From Ceratopteris richardii (lineage: Eukaryota; Streptophyta; Polypodiopsida; Polypodiales; Pteridaceae): a DNA stretch of 64,000 nt. Each line of letters starts with the position of its first letter. The first letter of the stretch is position 1. This document shows positions 8,788 through 17,562 of the stretch, one piece after another. The translations under genes were made by a program, and so were the position numbers. Location: contig CM035406.1 of assembly GCA_020310875.1 (NCBI GenBank), positions 219,587,363 to 219,651,362 on the forward strand, written 5' to 3'. Under the pieces are notes generated by a model. It had not been told where the DNA came from. It searched no databases and saw nothing but the letters and a program-made list of their open reading frames with translations.

Positions 8788-9440
8788 CACGACCGATACA
8801 AGCGATAAGGCCCAACGGAAAATATCCGATGGGCCTTATCGCTTGCATTGGTCGTGATCGATTTCTCACACTTCAAATGGAGATCTTGGACAAAACTGAT
8901 ACAAGCTAAAGATGTTGCATCGGTCGCATCTCATTTCCTTAGCCTAAAATTCTTGAGAATATATTTAACTATATACCTTGATGTCATCTTCCTCCTCAAG
9001 TCCAAACACGATCGATGCAGGTGATAAGGCCCAACAGAAAATATCCGATGGGCCTTATTGCTTGCATCGGTCGTGATCGATTTCTCACACTTTAAATGGA
9101 GATCTTGGAGAAAACCGATACAAGCTAAAGATGTTGCATCGATGACATCTCATTTCCTAAGCCTAAAATTCATGAGAATATATTTAACTACATACCTTGA
9201 CCTCATCTTCCTCTTCAAGTCCAAACATGACCGATGCAAGCGATAAGGCCCAACGAAAAATATCCGATGGGCCTTATCGCTTGCATCGGTCGTGGTCGAT
9301 TTCTCACTTTATAAATGGAGATCTTGGACAAAATGGATACAAGCTAAAGATGTTGCATCGGTCGCATCTCATTTCCTAACCCTAAAATTCATGAGAATAT
9401 ATTAAACAACATACCTTGACCTCATCTACCTCCTCATGAG
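8788..9440. repeat. Three tandem units of about 219 bp, each with a near-perfect 69-bp hairpin
   Basis: Hairpins lie at 8788-8856, 9007-9075 and 9226-9294. Each has 27-base arms (core GACCGATGCAAGCGATAAGG) pairing at about 24-26 positions around a 15-base AT-rich loop. The spacing is 219 and 219 bases. Each unit also repeats a flanking stretch (ATGGAGATCTTGGA and a block with GATGTTGCATCG). On the minus strand each repeats a short acidic coding-like piece ending TCAAG|GTAT, a splice-donor look-alike; the third match of that piece is at the end of the 9426 exon. The array therefore looks like tandem duplication of an exon end plus intron. The hairpins could fold in RNA on either strand. Confidence 0.8.
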
Positions 9441-10448
9441 CTCTTTTGAGTCAATACATATTGTTCCTTTGTCCTCAGCAACATCCAAGAATGAATAGCT
9501 GCGCCCAAACGAGTATATTCCAAGTTGCTTCTGATGCTCATCAAACTCTTCATCAGCAAGTGTTGGCTTCTCTGAGATAGCTTTCTCAAAGCATTTTGAA
9601 AGAGCTTGTGATGAATCTTTGAATTCTTCATTTGACAAATCCAAATCAAGACGCAAAATTTCTTCTTTTCTTTCTCCTCCATCATTGATGAATCTCCTTG
9701 CAACTTCTTCTGACTCAGTTATAGCTGCAAGGCAGTAGTCATCCCTAAGATTGAAAAGTTCTTGAATGTAAAATAGAGGGATAAACTCCTTTTCAGAGAT
9801 AAAGTAAAATGGTAGATTTGGGAGAAGTAGGGACTTCTCAGACACTTGAACTTCTTCATTTGGCTCCCTTATTGCAGTCTCTGCTTTAAAAGTGGCCACA
9901 TCAAAACCTTTGACCTGCTCTTCTTCTTCTTGGAGATTGATCTCCTCAACAATCTCCATGACACCTTTCATAGTTTTTGAGCTTCCCTCAAGTGTCAGCT
10001 CTAAGAAAGGCTCGTCTTCAACATGAACACTTTCCTCCTTTTCAAATGAGATGTGATTAAGCCATATCAAGAAAGCAATGTTTAAAGGGAGCAAGCATCA
10101 ATCCTTTTCATGCTCTGGGCATAAATCTAGCTTCCCTAGCAAAGGGGATATCCTTTTGCATTTTCTTGTGATTTTTGCCCTATCTATTGGATCCTTCCCA
10201 AAGATGTGAGGATGGACATAGGTTTTCTGAGAAATAGAAAGAATCTTTCCATTGATCAACCCCAAGAAGTTCTCCCACTCATCCTTAAGAAAACTTTTTG
10301 ATTTCTCTAGGAGTTTTTCAAAATCAATCTTGGGGTTGAATATCGTCATTGCATCAGGAAAGTAATCTACAGTTAAACCCTCTTGAACCATGAAATCAAG
10401 TAGTTTCTCTAATGGAGAGACACTACGGATCTCATTCATTCCCTCCAT
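9426..10448 (-). CDS. Unknown gene A: main coding region, acidic protein, interrupted by one in-frame TGA
   Basis: The first ATG downstream of a minus-strand TATA box is at 10448 (MEGMNEIRSVSPLEKLL). The frame runs 116 codons to a TGA at 10098-10100 and continues in the same frame for 222 codons to 9426. Nearby GT/AG pairs do not obviously remove the TGA, so it is either a real lesion, a sequencing error, or hides an intron I cannot place. The first part has amphipathic helices (IDFEKLLEKSKSFLKDEW). The second is strongly acidic (EIVEEINLQEEEEQVKGF and DLDLSNEEF). No known domain is recognised. It is divergently paired with the H3-like gene, so a role connected with that histone is an inference, not evidence. 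Acidic tracts are common in histone-binding proteins but also elsewhere. Confidence 0.55.
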
Positions 10449-10625
10449 CTTAGCTGCAGCTTCTCTTGTATGTCCTAGAGGAGAACACAACTGTTGCAAG
10501 AGACTGAAGCTAGTCAACGTGGGTCAAACGGGGAAAATCGCTTGTATTGATCGTGTCGGGGATGAAAGAAAAGAAATGAGACAAATTCTATGAAGGCTCA
10601 AAATTTGAATTGGTGAAGGGAGTTG
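10449..10625 (-). promoter_or_regulatory. 5' leader of gene A with a half-hairpin motif
   Basis: Between the TATA box and the ATG there is no other ATG on the minus strand, which supports the start at 10448. One arm of the hairpin family (ATCAATACAAGCGAT) lies at about 10538-10556 within this leader. Confidence 0.5.
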
Positions 10626-10851
10626 CTATTTATAGGCGAGGAGGTGGAACTAATGGTCAAATGATGTGGACCAACCAATGAGTGCCACATGGCAAAGCTA
10701 TGTTGGGAATCCCAACGAATAGATGATGTGGCCCAATCAAATCATGCCACATAGCAAAGAAGATTGGAATTTGCAACGGCTATATGACATGGACCAATCA
10801 TGGCATGCCATGTGGCACCAACGGTCAACTCAGTTTTGAGACCTATTTAAG
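10626..10851. promoter_or_regulatory. Bidirectional promoter: two TATA boxes and three CCAAT repeats
   Basis: A minus-strand TATA box (CTATAAATAG, 10626-10635) faces gene A. A plus-strand TATA-like box (TATTTAAG, 10844-10851) followed by a CT-rich initiator faces the H3-like gene. Between them lie three imperfect repeats of about 60 bases with CCAAT at 10675-10679, 10733-10737 and 10794-10798. Each is followed by a small palindrome-like TGCCACATGGC motif. CCAAT boxes are frequent in histone and cell-cycle promoters (NF-Y sites), which fits an H3 gene. The spacing of about 210 bases between TATA boxes leaves little room for separate promoters. Confidence 0.7.
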
Positions 10852-10874
10852 CTTCCCTATTCATTTCTCTCTCT

Positions 10875-10972
10875 TTTTTTTTCTCAACACTTTCCAAGCG
10901 CTGAGGTTCCATCGCCACCAAGTTTTTTAGCTACTTCTTAACAATTTCTATGGAGAACGCTCTCTATGTTAG
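10875..10972 (+). other. Probable 5' non-coding exon of the H3-like gene
   Basis: Transcription should start about 25-30 bases after TATTTAAG. The exon ends at TTAG|GTAATA. It contains one upstream ATG at 10950 that is not in frame with the H3 coding start after splicing, so a short overlapping upstream ORF could dampen translation. The exon model rests on the splice signals only. Confidence 0.5.
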
Positions 10973-11528
10973 GTAATATGGACACGACCGATCCAAGCGA
11001 TCAGGGTACATCCAGGATTTGTGGATAACCCTAATTGCTTGAATCGGTCATGTTTCTTAAATGGCATCGAGTCCTTGATCATAGATTGCAAATTATGTTT
11101 TGATTAGTGATGCTTGAGTATTATGCATTGTAAGCTACATTTGAACTAGTATTGATTGATATTTCATGATGAATTCAAGGACGACCAATGCAAGCGATAA
11201 GGGACATCCGGGGATTTCCGGATGATCCTAATCACTTGGATCGGTCGTGCTTCTTAAATGGCATCCTTGATCAAAGCTTTGAAGTAACATTTTATTTGGT
11301 TAAGAATTAGCTGTAATGTATTCCAAGGGAAATGATATTCACGGATATTTCTTCATGATTAGAAGCACGGCTGATGCAAGCGATAAGGGAATTCTGGGCA
11401 TTTCTAGATGACTCTTATCGCTTGGATCGGTCGTGTCTTTGATAGTGGAAAGAGTCCTTGATCAAAGTTTTTGAGAGTAAGTTGCCTTTCCTTTCCACTT
11501 CCTGCCTAAAGACTCTCATTTTGTGCAG
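10973..11528 (+). other. Intron of the H3-like gene carrying three hairpins
   Basis: It starts GTAATA and ends TTTTGTGCAG, three bases before the coding ATG, after a pyrimidine-rich run. Hairpins at 10983-11052, 11180-11249 and 11366-11435 share the core of those in gene A but with weaker arm pairing. Short flanks repeat too (TTCTTAAATGGCATC, AGTCCTTGATCAAAG), so this is a second tandem array with a unit of about 186-197 bases. Confidence 0.65.
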
Positions 11529-11531
11529 AAT

Positions 11532-12128
11532 ATGGCTAGGACCAAAAAGACAGCAAGGAAGTTGTACCTTGAGGGTCAAGACCAAAATGCCCAGGAACAA
11601 AATGCCCAGGAGCAAAATTTCCAGGAGCAAAATGTCCAGGAGCAAAATCCCCAGAAGGCTCAAGGCAATGTATCAGAGAAGCCTTCAAAGAATAGGGTCA
11701 AGTACCATGTAAAGTCCTTGAGGGAAATTAGAAGAGCTCAAAAGTCTATGGGATTGTTGATCCCGAGACTTCCATTTATGAGAGTTGTCAAGCAGATCAT
11801 AGCCAACCTCTCTTCTTTGATGAAGACCTCATCCTTTATCAATGTGAGGTGGCAAACTCAAGCACTACTATGCCTGCAAGAAGCTGCAGAGGACTTTGCT
11901 ATTGATTTTATGAATGATGCCTATTTATGTGTTGCTCATTCTCACAGGGTAACAGTAATGGCGAAGGATTATGTTATTGATTCAAGAATAAGATATAACT
12001 TTGATAAATCTCTGGTTCCTATTGATCACCATGATAAAAAATTCTTGGATATTTTAAATATACCTCCAGCCCGAGCACCTAAAAAAACAGTTGTCATTGA
12101 AGAGATCAAACATCAGGTCACTCATTGA
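11532..12128 (+). CDS. Divergent histone H3, centromeric (CENH3) type
   Basis: The 198-residue product begins MARTKKTARK, the H3 tail with K4 and K9 kept and S10 replaced by Leu. Residues 19-40 are five copies of a 5-residue NxQEQ-like repeat (15-bp minisatellite), replacing the K14-K36 part of the tail. The histone fold follows: alpha-N VKSLREIRRAQKS (60-72), LLIPRLPF entering alpha-1 (75-82), a loop 1 enlarged by about eight residues over canonical H3, alpha-2 RWQTQALLCLQEAAEDF (106-122) and YLCVAHSHRVTVMAKD through alpha-3 to SRIR (131-154). LLIP, RW before alpha-2, EAAEDF and the long loop are centromeric-H3 traits. A 44-residue extension follows, where H3 normally ends. The ATG is chosen as the H3 start just after the intron. 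The stop is 7 bases before a copia LTR, so the 3' UTR is altered. Expression is unknown. Confidence 0.8.
   Translation: MARTKKTARKLYLEGQDQNAQEQNAQEQNFQEQNVQEQNPQKAQGNVSEKPSKNRVKYHVKSLREIRRAQKSMGLLIPRLPFMRVVKQIIANLSSLMKTSSFINVRWQTQALLCLQEAAEDFAIDFMNDAYLCVAHSHRVTVMAKDYVIDSRIRYNFDKSLVPIDHHDKKFLDILNIPPARAPKKTVVIEEIKHQVTH
11585..11659 (+). repeat. 15-bp coding minisatellite in the H3-like tail
   Basis: Five units of roughly AATGCCCAGGAGCAA encode N-x-Q-E-Q repeats and keep the reading frame. The units differ by point changes mostly at one codon (Ala, Ala, Phe, Val, Pro), which suggests recent expansion followed by drift. Confidence 0.85.
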
Positions 12129-12135
12129 TGGAGAG

Positions 12136-13147
12136 TGTTAATCTCCAAAAGAACAAGCTACTCTTGAAATTAGAGCACCTCTATATCAAGAGCAACTCAA
12201 AACCTTCACCAATTTGGAGGCGCAATGGAAATTTTGGATAAACTGTGAAGAAGAAAATTCTACAGAAAGTCTGTTGCACATAACTCTCTCATTAACTTAT
12301 CAAATGTATAAAGTTTTTTATAAAACTTTGCACAAGGTGTTAGCTATAGTATGCACACCTTCTCCAAGTTAGATCATTCCAAAAGACTCAGTCGATCTTG
12401 AGAAATGAACTTAACAAGTCACCTATGTCTAAAACTGTTCTTCTGAGAAGTTGATTCAGACACCTGTAACTTCTAACACTTGGTTCTCTCAATCTAGAAC
12501 CCATTTATGCAAATGCTTTTAGCCATAGATAGCTTACCTTCCAACTTAGATTTTGACTCCTCATTTGTGTAAAACTTTAAACTGTGCACTGAGAATTGAT
12601 CAAATCTTTGACCATCGAGATTGCACCTGTTTCAGAAGACACTTGACATTTTCTCACATATGAATGTTCCTATTCATAATTCTCTCAGCCTGATCACAAT
12701 TAGAAGCTGAAAATTTGCATAGAGGTCAATCAACTATAGATTTAGACTTGTAAAAAAGCATTTCACAAAAGATTCAACACAAAAGGAGAATACTCAAAAA
12801 GATCGGGTGCAACATTTTTCTATTTGTGAGAAATTTACATCTGAGTGATGAGAGAGATTCTTCTCACTTCTAAAATGTCTAATGACATCTAATTCTCCTC
12901 AAATCTTGTTCTTACACAATCTCTCATATTTTCCCCGACATTTTTCCTTGTATATATAGTCAATATTTACAAGCTCATAACTAAACAAAAGTATAAGTGA
13001 TCTATCTCTGAATTAATGTACATATGTGTACACATTTTCATCTTCTGGATATGCACTTCCTTCATGCTTCATAACTTGATCTTTTCTTTAGTTCTTGACT
13101 TCAAAACTTTCATCAAAACTTCAATTGTTGATTGCCCTACACCAACA
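12136..13147 (-). repeat. 3' LTR of the copia fragment
   Basis: The LTR starts TGTTGG at 13147 (minus) directly after the purine tract ATTATTGAGGGGGAGC (13148-13163). It appears to end TTAACA at 12136. A TATATATAC box lies near 12950 (minus). The start is firm; the inner end is inferred from the TG/CA rule. Confidence 0.65.
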
Positions 13148-13155
13148 GCTCCCCC

Positions 13156-14487
13156 TCAATAATCAATTGAGGTTTTGTCTACCTTCTTTATGCCTGCCAT
13201 GTCCTTGAATCTCTGTAACTTTGATCCATCCAAGCTTTTGGTTAGCATATCAGCTATCTGATCTTTTGTTGAAGTACGTATGACTTCAATATCTTTATCC
13301 ATTACCTTCTCTCTTAGAAAGTGATATTGGATCTCAATGTGTTTAGTCCTAGCATGAAAAACAGGATTAGGAGCTAAATACAATGAACTCATGTTATCTC
13401 CATGAATAGTGGGTGTATTCTGAATGATGTCAAAACTCTTCATAAGAGTCGTAAGCCATATCACTTCCTTTGGAGCTTCCACCATACCTTTGTACTTAGC
13501 CTCTATAGATGATAAAGCAACTGTGTGTTGCTTCTTTGAACACCATGATATTAACTTATCTCCCACATAACACAAGTATCCATAAGTTGATCTTCTATCA
13601 TCAGGACTACCTGCCCAATCTGCATCACTATATATCTTGATGTTTGTATCTAATGTAAAACCATAATACAAACCTTCTTTGAGTGTACCCTTAATGTACC
13701 CCAACACTCTTTGTCCTACAATCCAATGTTCTTTCCTAGGACAATGCATGAATTGAGACAAAACTCCAACTGCATATGACAAGTCATGCCTAGTTAAAGT
13801 AGCATAAATCAGACTACCAACCAAACTTTGATATAGCTTCATATCTTTGAACTCTTCTCCTCCATATCTGCTCAATTTGTGATTCACATCCATTGGAGTA
13901 GGTGCTACCCTACAATCATTCATTTTAAACTTGATCAACAAGTTCTTCAAGTACCTTTCTTGAGTTATATACACTCCATGTTGAGTGTATGAGATCTCCA
14001 TGCCCAAGAAATATGACAAGTCTCCCAAGTCACTAATCTTGAACTCTTTCTCCATTTTCTTCTTTAGGCTTTGAATGCCTTTCTCATCTGTACCTGTAAG
14101 AATTATATCATCAACATATATGCACATGTAAATGAACCCATCATCACTTGCTTTAACAAGCAAGCTACTATCTGCTTTAGATACTTGAAAACCAATTTCC
14201 TTCAAGAACTTCACAAGTCTATAATTCCATGCCCTTGGGGCCTGCTTCAAACCATACAAAGCTCTCTTGAGCTTGCACACATGATCTGGATACATTTCAT
14301 CTCTGAATCCTTGTGGTTGCTCCATGAAAACATCATATGAAAAAAAAGCATTCTTCACATCTAATTGACATAATTTCCAACCTTTACATGCAGCAATGGC
14401 TATAAGTGTCCTGATGGTTGTCATCTTTGCCACAAGAATATAGGTTTCATCATAATCTATACCATATGTCTGAGCAAACCCTTTCAC
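13156..14487 (-). CDS. Copia reverse transcriptase and RNase H (fossil)
   Basis: About 440 codons. The RT contains DVKNAFF, LKRALYGLKQAPRAW and the catalytic YVDDI box. RNase H contains SDADWAG and DRRSTYGY and ends in the ADMLTKSL tail that is typical of plant Ty1/copia. It is truncated at the start, so gag, protease and integrase are absent. Confidence 0.9.
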   Translation of the reverse strand: MKGFAQTYGIDYDETYILVAKMTTIRTLIAIAACKGWKLCQLDVKNAFFSYDVFMEQPQGFRDEMYPDHVCKLKRALYGLKQAPRAWNYRLVKFLKEIGFQVSKADSSLLVKASDDGFIYMCIYVDDIILTGTDEKGIQSLKKKMEKEFKISDLGDLSYFLGMEISYTQHGVYITQERYLKNLLIKFKMNDCRVAPTPMDVNHKLSRYGGEEFKDMKLYQSLVGSLIYATLTRHDLSYAVGVLSQFMHCPRKEHWIVGQRVLGYIKGTLKEGLYYGFTLDTNIKIYSDADWAGSPDDRRSTYGYLCYVGDKLISWCSKKQHTVALSSIEAKYKGMVEAPKEVIWLTTLMKSFDIIQNTPTIHGDNMSSLYLAPNPVFHARTKHIEIQYHFLREKVMDKDIEVIRTSTKDQIADMLTKSLDGSKLQRFKDMAGIKKVDKTSIDY

Positions 14488-14532
14488 AAAAAGTTATTTT
14501 CCTTGATTGAAAATCTAGATGAATCAATACTT

Positions 14533-15156
14533 CTAACTCAAATTTTGGACAGCTCTCCTCTGAGTCCAAGGCCCAAAGTCCAAGCTTTTTTTCCACCTTC
14601 TATAGTCATATCTTAAAACCAGAGATTGTCGACATATCTGATATGAGATTGAAAGAGAATTGGGACTAACGTTACATAAAATAATGTCATCTAGCTTTTG
14701 AACTTCTTTGCTATCCCATTCCCTACCTAAAACATCATCAATCTCTAAAATAGAGACTCTCCTATTCAACCACATTGTTTTTGTTTTCTGTAATAACATG
14801 TTTTTAAAGCATGCTACAAAGACATGAATAGGCAAAAACCATTGAATCTTTATCCTTCTCAAAATTTGGCCTGCTGACATTGCCTTTTGGATGTCAAATT
14901 TCATTTTGCATAGAAAACTTGAAACTTTTGAATGATCAGGAGCATCCCAGTCTAATGAAGAGATGCAAGGACCAGGTACATGTACAAGATTTCCATAAGA
15001 ACTCCTCCTTGATGGCACTTGATAATGTGCATAATGGACAAATAACTCTATACTATTGAAAAATTGAACATATTTGTCTGCATACATGAGTTCTGCATAT
15101 TCCTTATGAAGAACTCTGAATGTTCCTATTAAACATTCAACAGGTTTCCATTCCAC
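14533..15156 (-). CDS. BAH-like gene, second exon
   Basis: The frame is open from about 15175 to a stop at 14533. It starts IVEWKPVECLIGTFRVLHKE, which resembles the closing strands of a BAH domain ('xxVPxxxIxGxCxVxxxxEY'). A helical region of no known family follows (SSFLCKMKFDIQKAMSAG, RRIKIQWFLPIHVFVACF). It is assumed to continue the exon at 15252-15550: same strand, a gap of about 80 bases, and a GTAAGT donor. The acceptor that keeps frame would read TGCGG rather than TGCAG, so the gene may be decayed here or splice differently. BAH domains read nucleosomes and histone marks, but the assignment is by pattern only. Confidence 0.4.
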   Translation of the reverse strand: MEWKPVECLIGTFRVLHKEYAELMYADKYVQFFNSIELFVHYAHYQVPSRRSSYGNLVHVPGPCISSLDWDAPDHSKVSSFLCKMKFDIQKAMSAGQILRRIKIQWFLPIHVFVACFKNMLLQKTKTMWLNRRVSILEIDDVLGREWDSKEVQKLDDIILCNVSPNSLSISYQICRQSLVLRYDYRRWKKSLDFGPWTQRRAVQNLS

Positions 15157-15251
15157 AATATTGGAAGGAAAGATATCCGCAGTACAAGAACATATGTTTT
15201 GTTATACAAAAACAACTAGAATGATAGAAGAGCATTGTAAAACTTCACTTA

Positions 15252-15550
15252 CAGTACGAACGGAATTGCAGATGATTTTCTAGAACAAGATCCTTAGCGG
15301 TGTACACATGTTGTACTCGTGCAAACCAATCGTATCTCTTCAATTTGAAACTGAGAATACGTCCCTTCCAGTGGTTTCTTGTGTTGTCTCTTTTGGCACG
15401 CTTGACTTTATGGGCACCTCTGCATCTAGGAAGCATAATAACCCATTCATTTACTTTCACAGAAAGAGGTTTCCACAAAGAATCCTCTCTTCTGTTGTAA
15501 ACCTCACATGAGGTTACACGATTGGAAGGACGACGAGAAAAAGAAGCCAT
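15252..15550 (-). CDS. BAH-like gene, first exon
   Basis: The start ATG at 15550 follows a TATA box by about 60 bases and an AAG-rich leader. The exon encodes about 100 residues: a Ser/Arg-rich start (MASFSRRPSNR), a basic stretch (CRGAHKVKRAKRDNTRNHWK), then RYDWFARVQHVYTAKDLVLE, which resembles the 'W-x-A-R-V-x-x-x-Y/F-x-x-x-D-L' strands of BAH domains. It ends at TACT|GTAAGTGA, a consensus splice donor. The family is not certain. Confidence 0.45.
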
Positions 15551-15610
15551 TTGAACTTAGAAGAAGAAGAATGTTCATAGCGAGAAACCGACGTTCACAA
15601 ATTTTGGCAG

Positions 15611-15618
15611 TATTTATA
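15611..15618 (-). promoter_or_regulatory. TATA box of the BAH-like gene
   Basis: TATAAATA on the minus strand, about 60 bases before the ATG at 15550, is within the usual plant range. The motif TTGTACACATGG occurs upstream at about 15630 and again near 15910. Confidence 0.55.
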
Positions 15619-15944
15619 GAGAAAAAGGCTTTGTACACATGGAAACTTTTGATTTGATGTAAACCCTATCGCTGAATGATCATGAAATTTTGTGAACCCA
15701 AAAATATTTCGTATCTTCAAAAATCAATTCCTTCTTGGAAATTTGAGAATATGCTTTGTGTAGTGTGCCAAAATATCTTTTTTTGCATCAAACCGAAAAA
15801 TTGTACACTGAATACGAGATTCTTCATCACTTTAGCGGCACTTTTAGAGAATATTGTATTAAAAAAAGAATTTGTTCATACGGTTAAAAGAGACAACAAT
15901 GTTATATTCTTGTACACATGGAAAGACTCTATTTGTCAATTTAC
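15619..15944. other. Upstream region of the BAH-like gene
   Basis: About 325 AT-rich bases between the TATA box and the gypsy fragment. Besides the repeated TTGTACACATGG-type motif, nothing coding is seen. It is presumably promoter sequence. Confidence 0.4.
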
Positions 15945-16475
15945 TTAATCTCTCATTAGCAAACAGCCCCTTTTTGGCCGTTTTTTCCCCAAATGTATAA
16001 CACTCTGAATTGACAAATCACCTTCTTCTCTATGTATGGGATTCCATTGTAGTGGAGGCACATCCCTATATGAAAAGGTATGCAAATTTATCTTCGCGAT
16101 TGTCCCTTGGTGTTGTAAATACAATGTTTCTCTTCCCCAATCTTGTACTATTCTGAGTGATCTCATAAAAGGTCGTCCCAATATCATTTCGTAATTATTG
16201 GCTTTTCCAAATCGACATATATCTAGAGTATGTTCAAACTCTACTCTGCAGGTAGTCAGCTTAATCTTCTCCAATCTCTTTTTTGTAGCTATGCCTACAC
16301 CAGCTCCTGTATCTAAGATGGCTTTGGTCATATATCCGTTAAAGGTGATGGGTAGGCACGTATTACCTTCATCTCCCTCACTAAATTCTCCAACTTTATC
16401 AATTGGGATTTCAATGGTTGATGGAGCTTTAGCTTCTCTCTTTTCCTTCGTAGGCTCTCTAGTTTCTATTCTCAA
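15945..16475 (-). CDS. Aspartic protease region of gypsy element (fossil)
   Basis: The retropepsin domain follows an acidic EFSEGDEGNTCLPITF lead and has ILDTGAGVGIA at the active site, NNYEMILGRPFMR on the core strand, and a tail PPLQWNPIHREEGD. The same landmarks occur in the plus copy at 40400-40860. This is the protease in its normal place after gag. Confidence 0.8.
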   Translation of the reverse strand: MRIETREPTKEKREAKAPSTIEIPIDKVGEFSEGDEGNTCLPITFNGYMTKAILDTGAGVGIATKKRLEKIKLTTCRVEFEHTLDICRFGKANNYEMILGRPFMRSLRIVQDWGRETLYLQHQGTIAKINLHTFSYRDVPPLQWNPIHREEGDLSIQSVIHLGKKRPKRGCLLMRD

Positions 16476-17562
16476 GTGTTCAACTAATTACTTCCACAAT
16501 TGGGGCTTGGATCATAGTAATTCTTCTATTGTCAATAAGCATTGTACCTTAGCCTTCTTAAGCTCTACTAAGTTGTGTGAGCTCTTATCTTCAGACCCAT
16601 CTTCCTTGCCCTAGATCGTAGGAGCATGGAAAACTATAGACCCTTTCTCATATTCTCCCATATAATTTGGTAGTGTGGATATGCTGATTGACCCTTCCCT
16701 ATTTCGGTCTAACATAGAAACTTCTTCATACACTTCTTCTAAATTTGGTATCAGTTAGGTTTCCCCAGTGTCTAGTTCCTCAAAAGGTGGTGTTGAACTC
16801 TCATTCTTTTTCCATCATTCTTCTTGGATCTTGGCCCAAAAGTCTTGTGGCCAATTGGTCTCTAGTTTTGGAATTACATAAATCTGTTCAACTTGGTTAC
16901 TCTATTGTTCTTCTTCACTATGCTCCTCTTTTTGTATCCTTGCTTGTTTTCGATTTTTATTCTCTAGACATTCAGCGAATTGGTTTTCATATATTCTTGT
17001 CTTTAGAAGGACTGGGGTAGTATTTTCTAGTGTGGTTTGAGCTATTTCTATGAGTTTCCTGCATATCACCAATCTCTCCTTTTATAGCTCTTCTTGTGGA
17101 TAGAGTTTGTCATGCTGCTCTAAGCTTGGTCCGATCATGATTTTTGATTGATAAGCTTTCAACCACATATCCAAGTCTTCTGGTTTTGGCATTGGATTTG
17201 CTAGAATTGATCCTAGTTTTTCTCGCTTCTGTGGGTCTTCTAATGAGCGTCTCCTTGCGCTTCTTGCTCCTGAGGTTTCTTAATTTCCTTTACAACTTTC
17301 TTATTCTCTTCATTTTTCTTCTTTAGCCATTTATTCTTGAGTTTTTCTCTTCTAGCCTTCCACTTTTGCATCTTCTTTGTTTGGTTAGTTTCTCCGGGAT
17401 CCTCCAAATCCTCCACTATCTAAATCTTAGGCTCTAAGATTTTATCCATTTTTGGTTCAGACTCTAGTTCTTTTACTGCTTGTCCTTTGGCTTGAGCTTG
17501 AGTAATGGCTTTTAGTGGCACTACGTATTCTTTGTCACTTCCAGATGATTTGATAACTTCTA

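Larger units (their letters stand above)
12136..14490 (-). mobile_element. Copia element, 3' part with LTR
   Basis: On the minus strand this holds the RT-RNase H end of a Ty1/copia polyprotein, a polypurine tract and a 3' LTR. The 5' part is missing: the element stops abruptly near 14490. It sits between the H3-like gene and the BAH-like gene, so the two genes were probably closer before it arrived. It is broken by loss of its 5' half; the remaining coding part is largely open. No second LTR is seen, so its age cannot be computed. Confidence 0.85.

Noticed and set aside
8788-9294. CRISPR or rho-independent terminator reading of the hairpins
   Set aside because: Plant intron context, no T-run after the stems, and repeat units include long non-hairpin sequence.
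10098-10100. Selenocysteine codon
   Set aside because: Land plants lack the selenocysteine machinery, and no insertion element can be argued for.
6890-15945. Polinton or giant-virus insertion
   Set aside because: No capsid, DNA polymerase B, protease or integrase gene is present; genes have plant-type TATA boxes and introns.
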